Source of the DNA: an uncultured Selenomonas sp.
GTDB lineage: Bacteria > Bacillota > Negativicutes > Selenomonadales > Selenomonadaceae
Length of the DNA stretch: 64,000 bases
NCBI GenBank assembly: GCA_934202005.1
Contig: CAKPXP010000002.1
Span: 62,001-126,000, forward strand
Reading direction: 5' to 3'
Part shown: positions 31,280 through 40,433 of the stretch, piece by piece
Position numbering within the stretch: position 1 is the first letter of the stretch
How the letters are laid out: the number at the start of each line of letters is the position of its first letter
Program-made: the position numbers and the translations under genes
Notes under the pieces: model-generated
Told to the model about the DNA's origin: nothing
Seen by the model: the letters and a program-made list of their open reading frames with translations, nothing else
Database searches by the model: none

Positions 31280-33955
31280 TTACTTGACCGCCTGGATATC
31301 ATCGAAATAGATATGGGAGTCCACAGGCGCATCGCCGATCGAATTGCAGTAGATGGCGAAATGCTGCACGGCGGACTGGTCGAACACACCGCCGTTCTTA
31401 CCCTTGAACTGGCTGAACGGCAGTGTCACGAGCTGCGGCTCCGTTTTCTTCGCGAGCTCTGTGAGATCGACCTCGAAGTCCTCGCCGTTGCTGTTCGTCT
31501 GGATGATGAGCTTCTGCCCCTTGCCGTCCGGCGTAATCCAGAACTGAATGGCATTATAGTCCGACCAGTTGACGCCCTTGAGGCTCTTGATGATGCCCGC
31601 ATAGCCGCCCTTGTTGATCGTGTAGTGGAAGTCGAGGCCCGCCTCGCCGTTTTCACGGCACTCTGAGAGCAGCGGCTCCGCCGCGCAGCCAGCGCCGCAA
31701 TTCGTCGAGTACGCGCCTTTCAGCAGGCTGCCATCGCCATAATAGCTCTCGAAATCATCGACGAGCGCTGGATCCGGCGCGGGCGCCGGCATGTTGAAGA
31801 GCACCTGGACGCTGTCCACCGTCTTGCCGTCGAGGATGAGATTCACCGCGCCGACCGTCCGACCGACAGCAGCGAGCGCCTCGTCAGAGAGCCAGCCCGC
31901 ATAGACACCCTCGCCCTTCTTCACAGCGGGGAACGTCGCCGCGACCGTGCCGTCCTTCTTCGTCAGCGTGAAGTTGGCATCCTTGAACGTACCTGCCGCC
32001 TTCGCGCGCACCTGCAGCGGGGCGAGGATGCGCTCCATAGAGTTTGGCGCGCTGACATAGCCACACTCCGCTTCCGCGGGAACGGCTTTCACGCTCAGCT
32101 TGCCGAGATCAGGAATCTCTTTCGCAAAGACCGACTGCGGCGCATTGTAGAAATCGATGAACTGATTCACCATCTCATGGCCGCGCTTCGCCGTCACCAT
32201 GTACGGCTGATCGAAATTGCCCTCATTGAAGTTCGACCAAGTCATAAAATACGCCATATCGTGCGGCGAGATGGCCTGCAGCGCCTCATTGAACCAGTCG
32301 GTGCGCTTGTTCCCCGTCTTCGCGAGCGCGCCGCCCGTGTTGCCGACGAGGATGCCGACCTCCGTGACCGCGCCGACCTTGTTATGCTCCTTCGTGAAGG
32401 AATCCACAGCCGTCATCGTGTCCTTGAAGCCGTCGAACCACGTATCGCCGACCGCCGGATCGCGGTGATACATATCGAAGCCGCAGATATCGATGAACGC
32501 ATCGCCCGGATAGCGCAGCGCGTACTCCGCGGCATCCTTCACCGGGCCGCCCGGAGAGTAGACGTAGAGCAGATTGTGGAGATGCTTCGTGTCGCGCATA
32601 TACTCGACCGTATAGCGGTAGAGATTCTTGAACTCGCTCGGCGTGCAGTAGGCCGCGCCCCACCAGAACCAGCTGCCCGTGTTCTCATGGAACGGACGGA
32701 AAAGCACGGGAACATCCGCGTCCTGCATACGTCCGAGGAAATCCGCCACCATATCGAGATAGCCCGTATAGACCTTGTTGAGATCACCGCCCGGCATGAT
32801 GCGCTGGACGACATTGCCGCTCGTATCGTTCGGCGAATAGCCCGTATAGTCGTATTTTCCATCGACGAGCGGACGCTTCGCGACAGCCGCGAAATTCGGC
32901 ATGTGCATCGACATCGTGACGATGGCGCCCTGCTTCGCCGCTGGGAGCACGAGACGCGCGAGCTTCGCGCTGTACGTCTCGCCCGCCGCCCGTTCCGCGT
33001 CTGTGAGCTCGAGTTCATTGCCCGTCAGCGCAAGCGCGTCGCAGCCGACGATGCCGGAGAAATCCTTCACGATGTCATACGTATCGGAGAGTCCCGGCAG
33101 ATTCTTCGCGACCTTGCGGTTCATCTCGTTCTGATGGCCGTAGATCACGTCAGGCGTCGCGGCGATGGCCTTGAGGAACGCATACGTCGCAGCCGTCTTC
33201 GGCGTAGCGTCCTTGTCAACGACCGGCGCCGTCGCGGCGATCGAGAGCTTCGCGGCATCCACTGGCTGCTGTGCCTTCACCCTCTGCTTCACATTGACAT
33301 AGCCGTCCGGCAGCTTCTCATAATGCGCGCTGAGCTTGCCGATATAGAGCGGGCCCTTGTAGTCCGTCTGGTTGCCGACGATGCTCACCATGAAATATGT
33401 GAGCGGATTCTTCGTCTGCGGCACCTGAACCTTTACCGAGACCACTTTCCAGCCATCACCGGCATCCTTGGCCTTCTCGAGGTCGATATCCGGCGCGACA
33501 TTGATGACCTCCGCGTCCTTGGTATCCTTCGCATAGACCTTGGTCTTGAACTGTCCGCCCTTCGTCATGTTCGCAGGACGATAATAGAAATCATAGGAAA
33601 CGACATTCGCCCCCGTGATATCAAGCGGCTTCTCCGACGCCTTGCCATACTCGAGCTTGACCTCCGACCAGGTGGCGTCCGCCACCGGCGAGTAATCGAC
33701 ATTCACCTCGATGGAGCCGCCGAACTTTGCGGACTGCTTCACCTCCGGCTTGCCCTTGTACGCCCATTTGCCGCCGTACTTCCAGCCGTCCAGGTCCTTC
33801 TTGAACTCCCAATTCACAGACTTCGCCGCGGCCTCTGCCTGCGAGACGGAAACAACGGGGAGATCCGCCACCTGCGGCAGCACGGCAGGCACGCTCAGGA
33901 ACATGCCCACGGACAGCGTCAGCGGGATCACTTTGCGCAAAAGATCTAATTTCAT
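31280..33955 (-). CDS. Secreted modular beta-mannanase (GH26) with carbohydrate-binding modules
   Basis: 891 residues. A signal peptide (to about 43) is followed by a CBM27-like mannan-binding module (about 48-215; WEFKKDLDGWKYGGKWAYKG). The GH26 catalytic domain spans about 245-590, with the acid/base Glu in LFRPFHENTGSWFWWG and the nucleophile Glu in GAVTEVGILVGN. An Ig-like segment (about 600-700) and a C-terminal CBM11-type module (from ALVDDFESYYGDGS) follow. It cuts internal beta-1,4-mannosyl bonds outside the cell. The lone CBM gene lies 20 bp upstream, and the second GH26 begins at 63427. Confidence 0.93.
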   Translation of the reverse strand: MKLDLLRKVIPLTLSVGMFLSVPAVLPQVADLPVVSVSQAEAAAKSVNWEFKKDLDGWKYGGKWAYKGKPEVKQSAKFGGSIEVNVDYSPVADATWSEVKLEYGKASEKPLDITGANVVSYDFYYRPANMTKGGQFKTKVYAKDTKDAEVINVAPDIDLEKAKDAGDGWKVVSVKVQVPQTKNPLTYFMVSIVGNQTDYKGPLYIGKLSAHYEKLPDGYVNVKQRVKAQQPVDAAKLSIAATAPVVDKDATPKTAATYAFLKAIAATPDVIYGHQNEMNRKVAKNLPGLSDTYDIVKDFSGIVGCDALALTGNELELTDAERAAGETYSAKLARLVLPAAKQGAIVTMSMHMPNFAAVAKRPLVDGKYDYTGYSPNDTSGNVVQRIMPGGDLNKVYTGYLDMVADFLGRMQDADVPVLFRPFHENTGSWFWWGAAYCTPSEFKNLYRYTVEYMRDTKHLHNLLYVYSPGGPVKDAAEYALRYPGDAFIDICGFDMYHRDPAVGDTWFDGFKDTMTAVDSFTKEHNKVGAVTEVGILVGNTGGALAKTGNKRTDWFNEALQAISPHDMAYFMTWSNFNEGNFDQPYMVTAKRGHEMVNQFIDFYNAPQSVFAKEIPDLGKLSVKAVPAEAECGYVSAPNSMERILAPLQVRAKAAGTFKDANFTLTKKDGTVAATFPAVKKGEGVYAGWLSDEALAAVGRTVGAVNLILDGKTVDSVQVLFNMPAPAPDPALVDDFESYYGDGSLLKGAYSTNCGAGCAAEPLLSECRENGEAGLDFHYTINKGGYAGIIKSLKGVNWSDYNAIQFWITPDGKGQKLIIQTNSNGEDFEVDLTELAKKTEPQLVTLPFSQFKGKNGGVFDQSAVQHFAIYCNSIGDAPVDSHIYFDDIQAVK

Positions 33956-33975
33956 CCGTTTTCACTCCCGGGTCT

Positions 33976-34626
33976 TCACATTTTGAGATTGTTGATATAG
34001 ATATCACCTTTGTAGCTCGAGAGATAGCTGACAATGCTCACCTCGAGGTGGCCGAGCTTGCCCGTGAACGCATCCATGAACGGCACCTTCACATGGACGC
34101 GCTTGAAGTTCGAACCCTCGACCGGTTTCGCGAACTGCATGCCGATGTTGTCCGCGAGGTCGTTGATGACCTCCTCGCCGTTCGCATCCTTGCCGAACAC
34201 TTTGACCTTCAGCAGGCTGTCACCGCCGATCTTCGACGGGTCATAGTAGAGGTCGAACTCGAGCGTGTTGCTGTTGTTGAGCTCGATCGGCGTCGCGTTC
34301 GTGATGCTCGCATCCGTGAGCTTCACCTCGCTCCACGTCGCGTCACTGTCCTTCGAGAAATCCACCGTCGCCTTCAGCGAGCCGCCGAACGCCGGATCAT
34401 ACGCCACAGGGACTTCCTTGCCGCTGTAGTTGTAGTTGCCGGAGTACTGCCAAGCGCCGATATCCTTCGTGAAATCCCATGCCTTCGTCGTCGAGGCATA
34501 GGCCGTCGCAACCTGCAGCGGCGTCTCCTGCGTAAAGGGCACAGCCACCGTACCAGAGGCGAACGTCACAGCAAACGCGGCAGAGAGGACGATTGACAGA
34601 GTTTTCTTCCCAGTGAATCTCTTCAT
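33976..34626 (-). CDS. Secreted stand-alone CBM27-like carbohydrate-binding protein
   Basis: 216 residues: a signal peptide (LSIVLSAAFAVTFASGTVA, cleavage probably near AYAST) and a single beta-sandwich module. The module resembles the N-terminal module of the adjacent mannanase: WDFTKDIGAWQYSGNYNYSG, GGSLKATVDFSKDSDATWSE, and SYLSSYKGDIYINNLKM at the C-terminus. No catalytic domain is present. It could act as a mannan-binding subunit or cell-surface binding protein. The ATG at 34626 has AAAGGAG 8 nt upstream. It leads a two-gene operon with the mannanase, from a near-consensus promoter. Confidence 0.85.
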   Translation of the reverse strand: MKRFTGKKTLSIVLSAAFAVTFASGTVAVPFTQETPLQVATAYASTTKAWDFTKDIGAWQYSGNYNYSGKEVPVAYDPAFGGSLKATVDFSKDSDATWSEVKLTDASITNATPIELNNSNTLEFDLYYDPSKIGGDSLLKVKVFGKDANGEEVINDLADNIGMQFAKPVEGSNFKRVHVKVPFMDAFTGKLGHLEVSIVSYLSSYKGDIYINNLKM

Positions 34627-34690
34627 GATAGACACTCCTTTGAAATGATAGCAGATGCGTATTTTTATATATCTCTCTTGCTTGATTGTT

Positions 34691-34719
34691 ATTATATTAT
34701 TATGTTTTTACCTTGTCAA
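34691..34719 (-). promoter_or_regulatory. Promoter of the CBM27-GH26 mannan operon
   Basis: On the minus strand TTGACA - 17 nt - TATAAT, a perfect consensus. It is preceded by an AT-rich CTTTATTGACAA context shared with several other sugar-gene promoters in the window. Confidence 0.9.
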
Positions 34720-34776
34720 TAAAGATTATATCATTATTTTGAAAAATATTGATATATCAATTAATCAACATATTGC

Positions 34777-34819
34777 AAAAGCAGTGTTGCCACACACTAT
34801 TGTGCAGCAACACTGCTTT
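34777..34819 (-). terminator. Terminator after the SLH porin gene
   Basis: Arms GCAGTGTTGC/GCAACACTGC with flanking A and T runs. Confidence 0.85.
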
Positions 34820-34845
34820 CCTGTGCGAGCGCAAGCAAAAGGGAA

Positions 34846-36432
34846 TCAGAAGTTCCAGGACAGGGACGTGAATACCTTCGAACGTTTCTCGTTTTGGAAG
34901 GTAATGGAGTGGCCGTTGAAATACTTGAGCGTGTACTGGCAGTTCTTCATGAGGTTGTAGAACATACCAACCTCCCAGCCCTTCTGGCCTTCATCGACAC
35001 CATCACCGAAGTTCGACTTGATCAGGGCATCCGGGCCGAGGTAGCGATAGCCGAGGTAAGCGCCGAAGAGATGGCTGCGGTCGACCGGAATCCAGGGATT
35101 GCCGCGGAACTGCAACTCGATGTTCCAGGCATCGTTGTGACCGCCCTGATTGCCATGCGCATACATGAGCTCAAGATTGAGGTTGCGGACGAGCTTGTAG
35201 TTCAGCAGGCCGGCGCCGATATGGAGCCAGTCATGATTGTAAGCGGCAGAGCGGAAGCCGTAGTAACCGATGCTGCCGTTGACTTTCTTGCTGAAGGTGT
35301 AGTCGAAGACTGCACCCATGATGTCTTTGCGTTGCGGCGAGAACTTACCGGTAGATGGATTCGCTACATTGTCGGAACCTGTGTTTTCCCATGCGTCCGT
35401 ATGGTTCCCATCATTCCAGCCCTCATTGCTCGTACCGCCCCACTGATAATCGCTATTCATAGTAGTGGTTCGAACCATAGTATCATGTTTACGGACAAAA
35501 TCACCATAATGATTGCCGATGCCATTGTAAGTCTGTGTCGCAACATATCCAGTTGTATCCCAACCGACCCAATGAGCGTTACCCCAGTCAGGTTCATCAT
35601 TGACAGCAACATCCCAATCTTTGACATCGAGACGTCCGCCGAAGATATGCGTTGCGTAGTTCTTGCCCCAGTGCTCAGCCGAGGCCCCCTTGACATTGGC
35701 ATCGTTGACGAGGCCGTTCATCGTCCACGGCTGGAAGTCACCGAACTTGACGTACTGGCCCGTCTTGCCGAGGTTGCCCTCGACCCAGACCTTGTCGAGA
35801 CGCATTTCGTTGCTGCGGCTGTTACCGCCGTTCCAATCATCAGGGATATCGCGCTCATCATTGAAACCAGCGCCCTTCTCTCCGCCAGAGCCGTCAGAGC
35901 CCCATTTCGTCACGATAGCGCCGTTGACCTTCCAGTCCGTCCCCGGAACCTTGGCAGAGAGATTGAGATCGAACTCTTTTTCATACCAGGGCGAACCGCC
36001 GGATTTACGCTGCTTGTTGTCATCGTATGCCTGGTACTTCTTCATATATTTCTGAGCGAACATCCCCGACCACTTCACATTGTCGGAATTCTTCTCGAGG
36101 TTCGCCACGCGTACGCCGAGGTTATTGAGCTCATCAGCGAACTCTGCGGCGAGCTTGTCGATGGCGGCCTTGTCGGCAGCGGAGACATCCTTCTTCGCCA
36201 TGGCCTTCGCGACCATCTGCGCCATCTCGTAGCGCGTGATGTTCTTATCGCCCTGGAACGTCGAGTCGCCATAGCCCTCGATGACGCCATCGGCCGCGAG
36301 CTGCGCGACAGCATCATAGGCCCAGTGTCCCTGCGGGACATCCGTGAACGGATTCGATGCCGCGAACGCGGAGCTGCTCGCACTCACGACCGTCGCAGCG
36401 AGAACTGCGGCTGCCAAATGTTTCTTCTTCAT
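34846..36432 (-). CDS. SLH-domain outer-membrane porin (OmpM/Mep45-type)
   Basis: 528 residues. Signal peptide to ASSSAFAAS, then one SLH domain (NPFTDVPQGHWAYDAVAQLA to ITRYEMAQMVAKAMAK, about 27-80) that faces the periplasm, a short coiled coil (to about 115), and a beta-barrel ending in SLSWNF. The C-terminal Phe is the BAM-type insertion signal. In Selenomonas, such porins tether the outer membrane to polyamine-modified murein via the SLH domain. The neighbouring mannan genes suggest use in oligosaccharide uptake. It has a TTGACA-N17-TATGAT promoter and its own terminator. Confidence 0.94.
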   Translation of the reverse strand: MKKKHLAAAVLAATVVSASSSAFAASNPFTDVPQGHWAYDAVAQLAADGVIEGYGDSTFQGDKNITRYEMAQMVAKAMAKKDVSAADKAAIDKLAAEFADELNNLGVRVANLEKNSDNVKWSGMFAQKYMKKYQAYDDNKQRKSGGSPWYEKEFDLNLSAKVPGTDWKVNGAIVTKWGSDGSGGEKGAGFNDERDIPDDWNGGNSRSNEMRLDKVWVEGNLGKTGQYVKFGDFQPWTMNGLVNDANVKGASAEHWGKNYATHIFGGRLDVKDWDVAVNDEPDWGNAHWVGWDTTGYVATQTYNGIGNHYGDFVRKHDTMVRTTTMNSDYQWGGTSNEGWNDGNHTDAWENTGSDNVANPSTGKFSPQRKDIMGAVFDYTFSKKVNGSIGYYGFRSAAYNHDWLHIGAGLLNYKLVRNLNLELMYAHGNQGGHNDAWNIELQFRGNPWIPVDRSHLFGAYLGYRYLGPDALIKSNFGDGVDEGQKGWEVGMFYNLMKNCQYTLKYFNGHSITFQNEKRSKVFTSLSWNF

Positions 36433-36532
36433 CGTTAGAACCTCCTACATCTTTCCCTATCTTGTACCCATGAGCCGAAACTCATGTATAATCGATAGGA
36501 ATATCTGGTGAAGTAATTTCTTACTTGAGCTA

Positions 36533-36561
36533 ATCATACAATAATGACACTCTTTTGTCAA
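36533..36561 (-). promoter_or_regulatory. Promoter of the SLH porin gene
   Basis: On the minus strand TTGACA - 17 nt - TATGAT, preceded by the shared ATATCTTTTTA box. Confidence 0.88.
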
Positions 36562-36694
36562 TAAAAAGATATTCTTTTTATAAATTATTTTAATTCACAA
36601 TTATGAAGAAGAAATGTGTTTACGATAACCTATTCCACCGATCATCTACCGTTTCCAATCAGTTCTTCCGATTTGCGCCGCCCACAGCAACAAA
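36562..36694. other. AT-rich spacer, no gene seen
   Basis: Between the porin promoter and the ABC-protein terminator. Short open frames here lack a ribosome binding site. Confidence 0.5.
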
Positions 36695-36746
36695 ACACCT
36701 CTCTTCAGAATGGCGGACGATGTGCTGTCATCTTGAAGAGAGGTGT
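36695..36746 (-). terminator. Terminator after the ABC transporter gene
   Basis: A perfect 13-bp stem (36695-36707 with 36734-36746), followed in minus orientation by TTTTG. Confidence 0.85.
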
Positions 36747-36843
36747 ATTCTCGCGTTATTCCCTTTTCATCCTACTGCCATGCGCACGCGGCATTGACGC
36801 TGCGCCGCTTGCGTCAGCAGGTGCGGCGCCTGCTGGCCGCGTT

Positions 36844-38583
36844 TCAGCAGCCTGCCGCCGGAGCTGTCCCCGCCGCGATGGCGCGAACGTCCCAGCTGCC
36901 GTCGCCTGTGAGATGCAGTTCCTCGTCGTGCTGCGCGAAGAGCGTGGAGCGGTGGCCGACGCTGACGATGCTGAGTCCCGGCAGACGCGTGCGCAGGAGG
37001 TCGTACATCTCTTGCTCGCGCGGCTCATCGAGCGCCGAGGTGGCCTCGTCGAGGAAGACCCATTGCGGCCTCACGAGCAGGACGCGCGCGAACGCGAGAC
37101 GCTGCTGCTCGCCAAGAGAGAGGATGCGGCTCCAGTCGTCCGTCTGGTCGAGGCGGCTCGCGAGCCTGCCGAGGCCGACGTCACGCAGTGCCGCCTCCAT
37201 CGCCTGCTGGCTGCCCGCCGCCGCGGCCGTCTGCGGGTAGGCGAGTGCCTGGCGCAGCGTGCCGAGCGGCAGATACGGGCGCTGCGGCAGGAACAGGATG
37301 CGGCTGCCCGCAGGCAGCGTCACGCGGCCGCTGCCATAGGGCCAGATGCCCGCGAGCGTCCGCAGCAGCGTGCTCTTGCCGCTGCCAGAGGCGCCCGTCA
37401 CGAGCACGCGGCTGCCCGCGGGCAGCGTGAGCGTGCAGTCGCGCATGAGCCGCCGCCCGTCCGGCAGCGTGACATCGAGCCCGCTGAGCGCGAGCGCGCC
37501 CTCGCCGCCGCGCTCACGCGCGACGCCGTCCGTGAGCGCCTGCGCGCGCTCCATGTGCTCCGTAAAGCTCGCGAGACGGCGGATGACCGCGGCGAGCTGC
37601 GCGATGGTATCGTAGGAGTCGACGAAGTAGGAGAGCGCGTCCTGCACGCGCCCGAACGCGCTCACGGTCTGCATGAGGCCGCCGAGCTGCATGAGGCCGC
37701 CGAAATAGCGCGGCGCGGCGAGCACGAGCGGCACGATGATCGCGAGCTGTCCGTAGCCGTTCACATAGAAGTTCAGGAGCTTCGTCCGGCGCATGAGCTG
37801 CCAGTAGTTCTGGATCACACGCGCGAAGCGCTCCTTGAAGCCGACGCCCTCCGCCGGCTCGCCGCGGTAGAACGCAACGCTCTCGCTGTTCTCGCGCACG
37901 CGCATCATATTGAAACGGAAATCCGCCTCGAAGCGCTGCTGGTCGAAGTTCAGCCCGATGAGCCGCCGTCCCACGAGATGCGCGCAGAACGTGCCCGCGA
38001 CAGAATAGAGGAACGAGAACCAGAACATATAGCCGTAGATCGTGAACTCATGGCTGCCGATGGGCACCGTGAGCGCCCCCGAGAGATTCCAGAGCACGAC
38101 GCCGAACGCCGCGAGCGTCGTGAGCTGCTTGAGGAAGCCGAGCAGGAGCTGCAGCGTCAGCGTGACGAACTGGTTGATGTCCTCGCTGATTCGCTGGTCG
38201 GGATTGTCCGTGTCGCTGCCGAGCACCTGCAGCCGGTAGTAGACCTGGTGCTTCATCCATCCGGAAAGATACCTCTCCGTCATCCATGTCCGCCACTTGA
38301 TCTGGAGCATCTGCCGCAGGTAGATAGCATAGACCGCGATGATGATGTAGAGGAACGCGAGCGCTGTGAACTCGCCGACGAGCGGCCAGAAGCTCCCATA
38401 CTGGTATTCCTGCAGCGCATTGTAGAACTCATTGTACCAGCTGTTGATGCGCACGAGCAGATAGACCGACGCGAAATTTAGGCCGATGACGAACGCGAGC
38501 AGGCCGCGCGCGCGCCATTTATGTTCCGCGCTCCAGTAGCCGCGGAAGAGATGCCAGAACGTCCTGGCGAAATTTTTCTTCAT
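36844..38583 (-). CDS. ABC transporter, fused permease-ATPase (YddA/SbmA-related)
   Basis: 579 residues. N-terminal membrane domain of the ABC_membrane_2 type (about 20-330): LVRINSWYNEFYNALQEY, ERYLSGWMKHQVYYRLQ, NPDQRISEDINQFVTL are characteristic. C-terminal ATPase: Walker A VTGASGSGKSTLLR (about 395-408), signature LSLGEQQRLAFARVL (an LSLGE variant), Walker B WVFLDEATSALDEP, and the final GHRS His. Relatives include YddA, BacA-like and peroxisomal ABCD proteins; the cargo is unknown. The start at 38583 has GGAGG 12 nt upstream; an ATG four codons earlier overlaps that site. Confidence 0.88.
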   Translation of the reverse strand: MKKNFARTFWHLFRGYWSAEHKWRARGLLAFVIGLNFASVYLLVRINSWYNEFYNALQEYQYGSFWPLVGEFTALAFLYIIIAVYAIYLRQMLQIKWRTWMTERYLSGWMKHQVYYRLQVLGSDTDNPDQRISEDINQFVTLTLQLLLGFLKQLTTLAAFGVVLWNLSGALTVPIGSHEFTIYGYMFWFSFLYSVAGTFCAHLVGRRLIGLNFDQQRFEADFRFNMMRVRENSESVAFYRGEPAEGVGFKERFARVIQNYWQLMRRTKLLNFYVNGYGQLAIIVPLVLAAPRYFGGLMQLGGLMQTVSAFGRVQDALSYFVDSYDTIAQLAAVIRRLASFTEHMERAQALTDGVARERGGEGALALSGLDVTLPDGRRLMRDCTLTLPAGSRVLVTGASGSGKSTLLRTLAGIWPYGSGRVTLPAGSRILFLPQRPYLPLGTLRQALAYPQTAAAAGSQQAMEAALRDVGLGRLASRLDQTDDWSRILSLGEQQRLAFARVLLVRPQWVFLDEATSALDEPREQEMYDLLRTRLPGLSIVSVGHRSTLFAQHDEELHLTGDGSWDVRAIAAGTAPAAGC

Positions 38584-38732
38584 AGAGCAACACATCCTCC
38601 CGAGAAAAAGAACTTGTTATATTATATTCTTTTCCACAGCAGCCTTCAAGCAGGAACCGCCCGCTCCTTTACGCCGCGGCCTGCCGGTGCTAGAATACTA
38701 GAGAAAACACATCGCCATCTAGGAGGGAACTC

Positions 38733-39392
38733 ATGCTCGTCTATCTTTTCGCCCTTTTGCTCCTCGTACTCCTCGTGCTCCTCTACCGCTATCTGCCGAA
38801 CCGGCGCGTCTTCGCGTGTTTCTGCCTCACGCTCGCCCTCGCGGGACTCATCACCTATACCTGCTGGCCGCGCACACAGCCGACGGCTGAGCTCAGTGAG
38901 GAGGAGCGCTACGACATCCAGCAACAGCAACAGATCTTCGCCGCCTGGTACGGGAAGTATCAAAAGGATCTCAAGCAGCTCGACCATAACTGGCGCTGGT
39001 ATCATCAGATTCTCGAGGAGTTCAAGGAGGACAACATCAGCATCCAGACGGCCCATGTGCGGCTCAAACAGCTCGAAGAGGAAGAAAAGGCGCTGACGGC
39101 TGCCATCGCGGACGACGCGCCGCCGCTCGAGCTGCACGACACCTGCTACGACCTCGCCGCGTCTGTTTTCGCAAAGACGAAGGCCTATGCCGCCGCCCAG
39201 CAAAACGCCATCACACTCACGCGCGCCGCAAGCGAGCCGCGCTTCCTCCCCTCCGATGACCAGGAGGAACAGAGCCGCGCGCTCCAAACCGTCATGGGGA
39301 AGGAGTCTCCCGTCGGCCTCTTCACCGCGAGCGAGCTCTCAGAGATTCAGCAGCTCCTCGCCCTGCCGGAAGACGAGGGAAAAAACGGGTGA
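38733..39392 (+). CDS. Membrane-anchored coiled-coil protein, unknown function
   Basis: 219 residues, not recognised. Two N-terminal membrane helices (VYLFALLLLVLLVLLYRYL and FACFCLTLALAGLITYTCW) are followed by a hydrophilic helical domain with Gln/Glu-rich stretches (QQQQQIFAAWYGKYQKDLK; LKQLEEEEKALTAAI), probably periplasmic or cytoplasmic coiled coil. AGGAGGG precedes the ATG. It is divergent from the ABC transporter gene and ends at the terminator beside repeat copy B. Confidence 0.7.
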   Translation: MLVYLFALLLLVLLVLLYRYLPNRRVFACFCLTLALAGLITYTCWPRTQPTAELSEEERYDIQQQQQIFAAWYGKYQKDLKQLDHNWRWYHQILEEFKEDNISIQTAHVRLKQLEEEEKALTAAIADDAPPLELHDTCYDLAASVFAKTKAYAAAQQNAITLTRAASEPRFLPSDDQEEQSRALQTVMGKESPVGLFTASELSEIQQLLALPEDEGKNG

Positions 39393-39414
39393 AATTTGTA
39401 GAGAAGCACGCAAA

Positions 39415-39452
39415 AAAAGCTGCCTCCCCCCTAAAAAGGGGAAGCAGCTTTT
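39415..39452 (+). terminator. Terminator after the coiled-coil membrane protein
   Basis: Arms AAAAGCTGCCTCCCC/GGGGAAGCAGCTTTT (one small asymmetry), 7 bp before repeat copy B. Confidence 0.85.
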
Positions 39453-39458
39453 CCTTTT

Positions 39459-39620
39459 GGAACCGCTGATTAAATGAAGTGCCCTGGATTTGCGTGGATG
39501 CGCTGTATCTCTCTAGGAGACAAACCGGAGGCGTAGCAAAGCTACGCTGAGGATTTGTCGACGACGGGAGGACAGCGTAGACGCGTGAAGACAGGGTACT
39601 GAATTAATCAGTGGTTCCTT
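39459..39620 (+). repeat. ERIC-like palindromic repeat, copy B
   Basis: 162 bp from GGAACCGCTGATTAAATG to TTAATCAGTGGTTCCTT, with a central GCGTAGC/GCTACGC. It ends 9 bp before the gntR stop codon. Confidence 0.92.
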
Positions 39621-39628
39621 CGTCCGCG

Positions 39629-40339
39629 TCAGCGGATGCTCACAGAACGAAAGGCATTCCGATCTGCCCTGTGGCGCGCGATGGAGAACTCGAACGGGCG
39701 GCCGTCATCGAGGAAAGCAACCTGTGTCACCTCGAGGAGCGGCAAGACGCCCTTGATATCGAGCTCCTTCTTTTCCTCCTCTGTCGGCATGACCGCGCGT
39801 ACCGTGCGGTGCGCCGACTGGATCTTGAGCTTGAGCTCTCCCTCGATATAGCCGTAAATGGACTTCTCGAGCACCTGCCGTTTGATGCCCGGGATGAGCT
39901 GGATGGGCATCTGCGTGTACTCCATGACGACGGGCTGGCCATCGAGGGAGCGCACGCGCACGATGTCGTAAATGAAATCATCGACACTCATCTGCAGCTT
40001 CGCCGCGACCTCTTCCTCCGGATGAATGATGTCGAAGCGCAGTACCTTCGTCCCCACATTGCGCCCCTTGAACGTCGCCGCAAAGCCGCTGAACTGATTG
40101 GCCATGCTGAGTTCCTTGACATCCTCATCCTCGAGAGACTTCACAAACGTGCCGGAGCCGCGGCGCTTGACCACGAGCCCCTCCTTGACGAGTTCGTCGA
40201 CCGCGCGCTTGATCGTGATGCGGCTGACGCCATACTGGGTGCACATCTCTTTTTCGAGCGCCAGCTGCTGCCCCGGAGTGAAGACACCCTCCGTGATCTG
40301 CTTGCGCAGGTCGGATGCGATTGCCTCGTATTTTAGCAT
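39629..40339 (-). CDS. GntR-family regulator with UTRA ligand domain
   Basis: 236 residues. N-terminal winged helix (YEAIASDLRKQITEGVFTPG; YGVSRITIKRAVDELVKEG; VKRRGSGTFV) binds DNA. The UTRA effector domain from about 85 ends with FEFSIARHRADRN. HutC-type members sense sugar phosphates. Its position at the end of the IIB-IIC-IIA-GH1 genes makes it the likely regulator of that cellobiose/beta-glucoside operon, probably relieved by a phospho-beta-glucoside. The ATG at 40339 was chosen because conservation starts at KYEAIA. A separate TATAAT lies upstream on the minus strand near 40375. Confidence 0.92.
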   Translation of the reverse strand: MLKYEAIASDLRKQITEGVFTPGQQLALEKEMCTQYGVSRITIKRAVDELVKEGLVVKRRGSGTFVKSLEDEDVKELSMANQFSGFAATFKGRNVGTKVLRFDIIHPEEEVAAKLQMSVDDFIYDIVRVRSLDGQPVVMEYTQMPIQLIPGIKRQVLEKSIYGYIEGELKLKIQSAHRTVRAVMPTEEEKKELDIKGVLPLLEVTQVAFLDDGRPFEFSIARHRADRNAFRSVSIR

Positions 40340-40433
40340 GTACGAACCTTCTTCCTGAATCGTTATCAATATTATTATACACGGAATTCTGATAAAATAC
40401 TATTGTCCGTTCTTATGATTCAGGGAAAAGTGT

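Noticed and set aside
32177..33949. 590-codon plus-strand frame
   Set aside because: Antisense to the GH26 mannanase; repetitive Arg/Ile/Leu composition, no domain.
34655..34960. 101-codon plus-strand frame with a hydrophobic start
   Set aside because: It lies over the consensus promoter of the mannan operon and the porin terminator; AT-rich chance frame.
36616..38481. 621-codon plus-strand frame
   Set aside because: Antisense to the ABC transporter gene, no motif.
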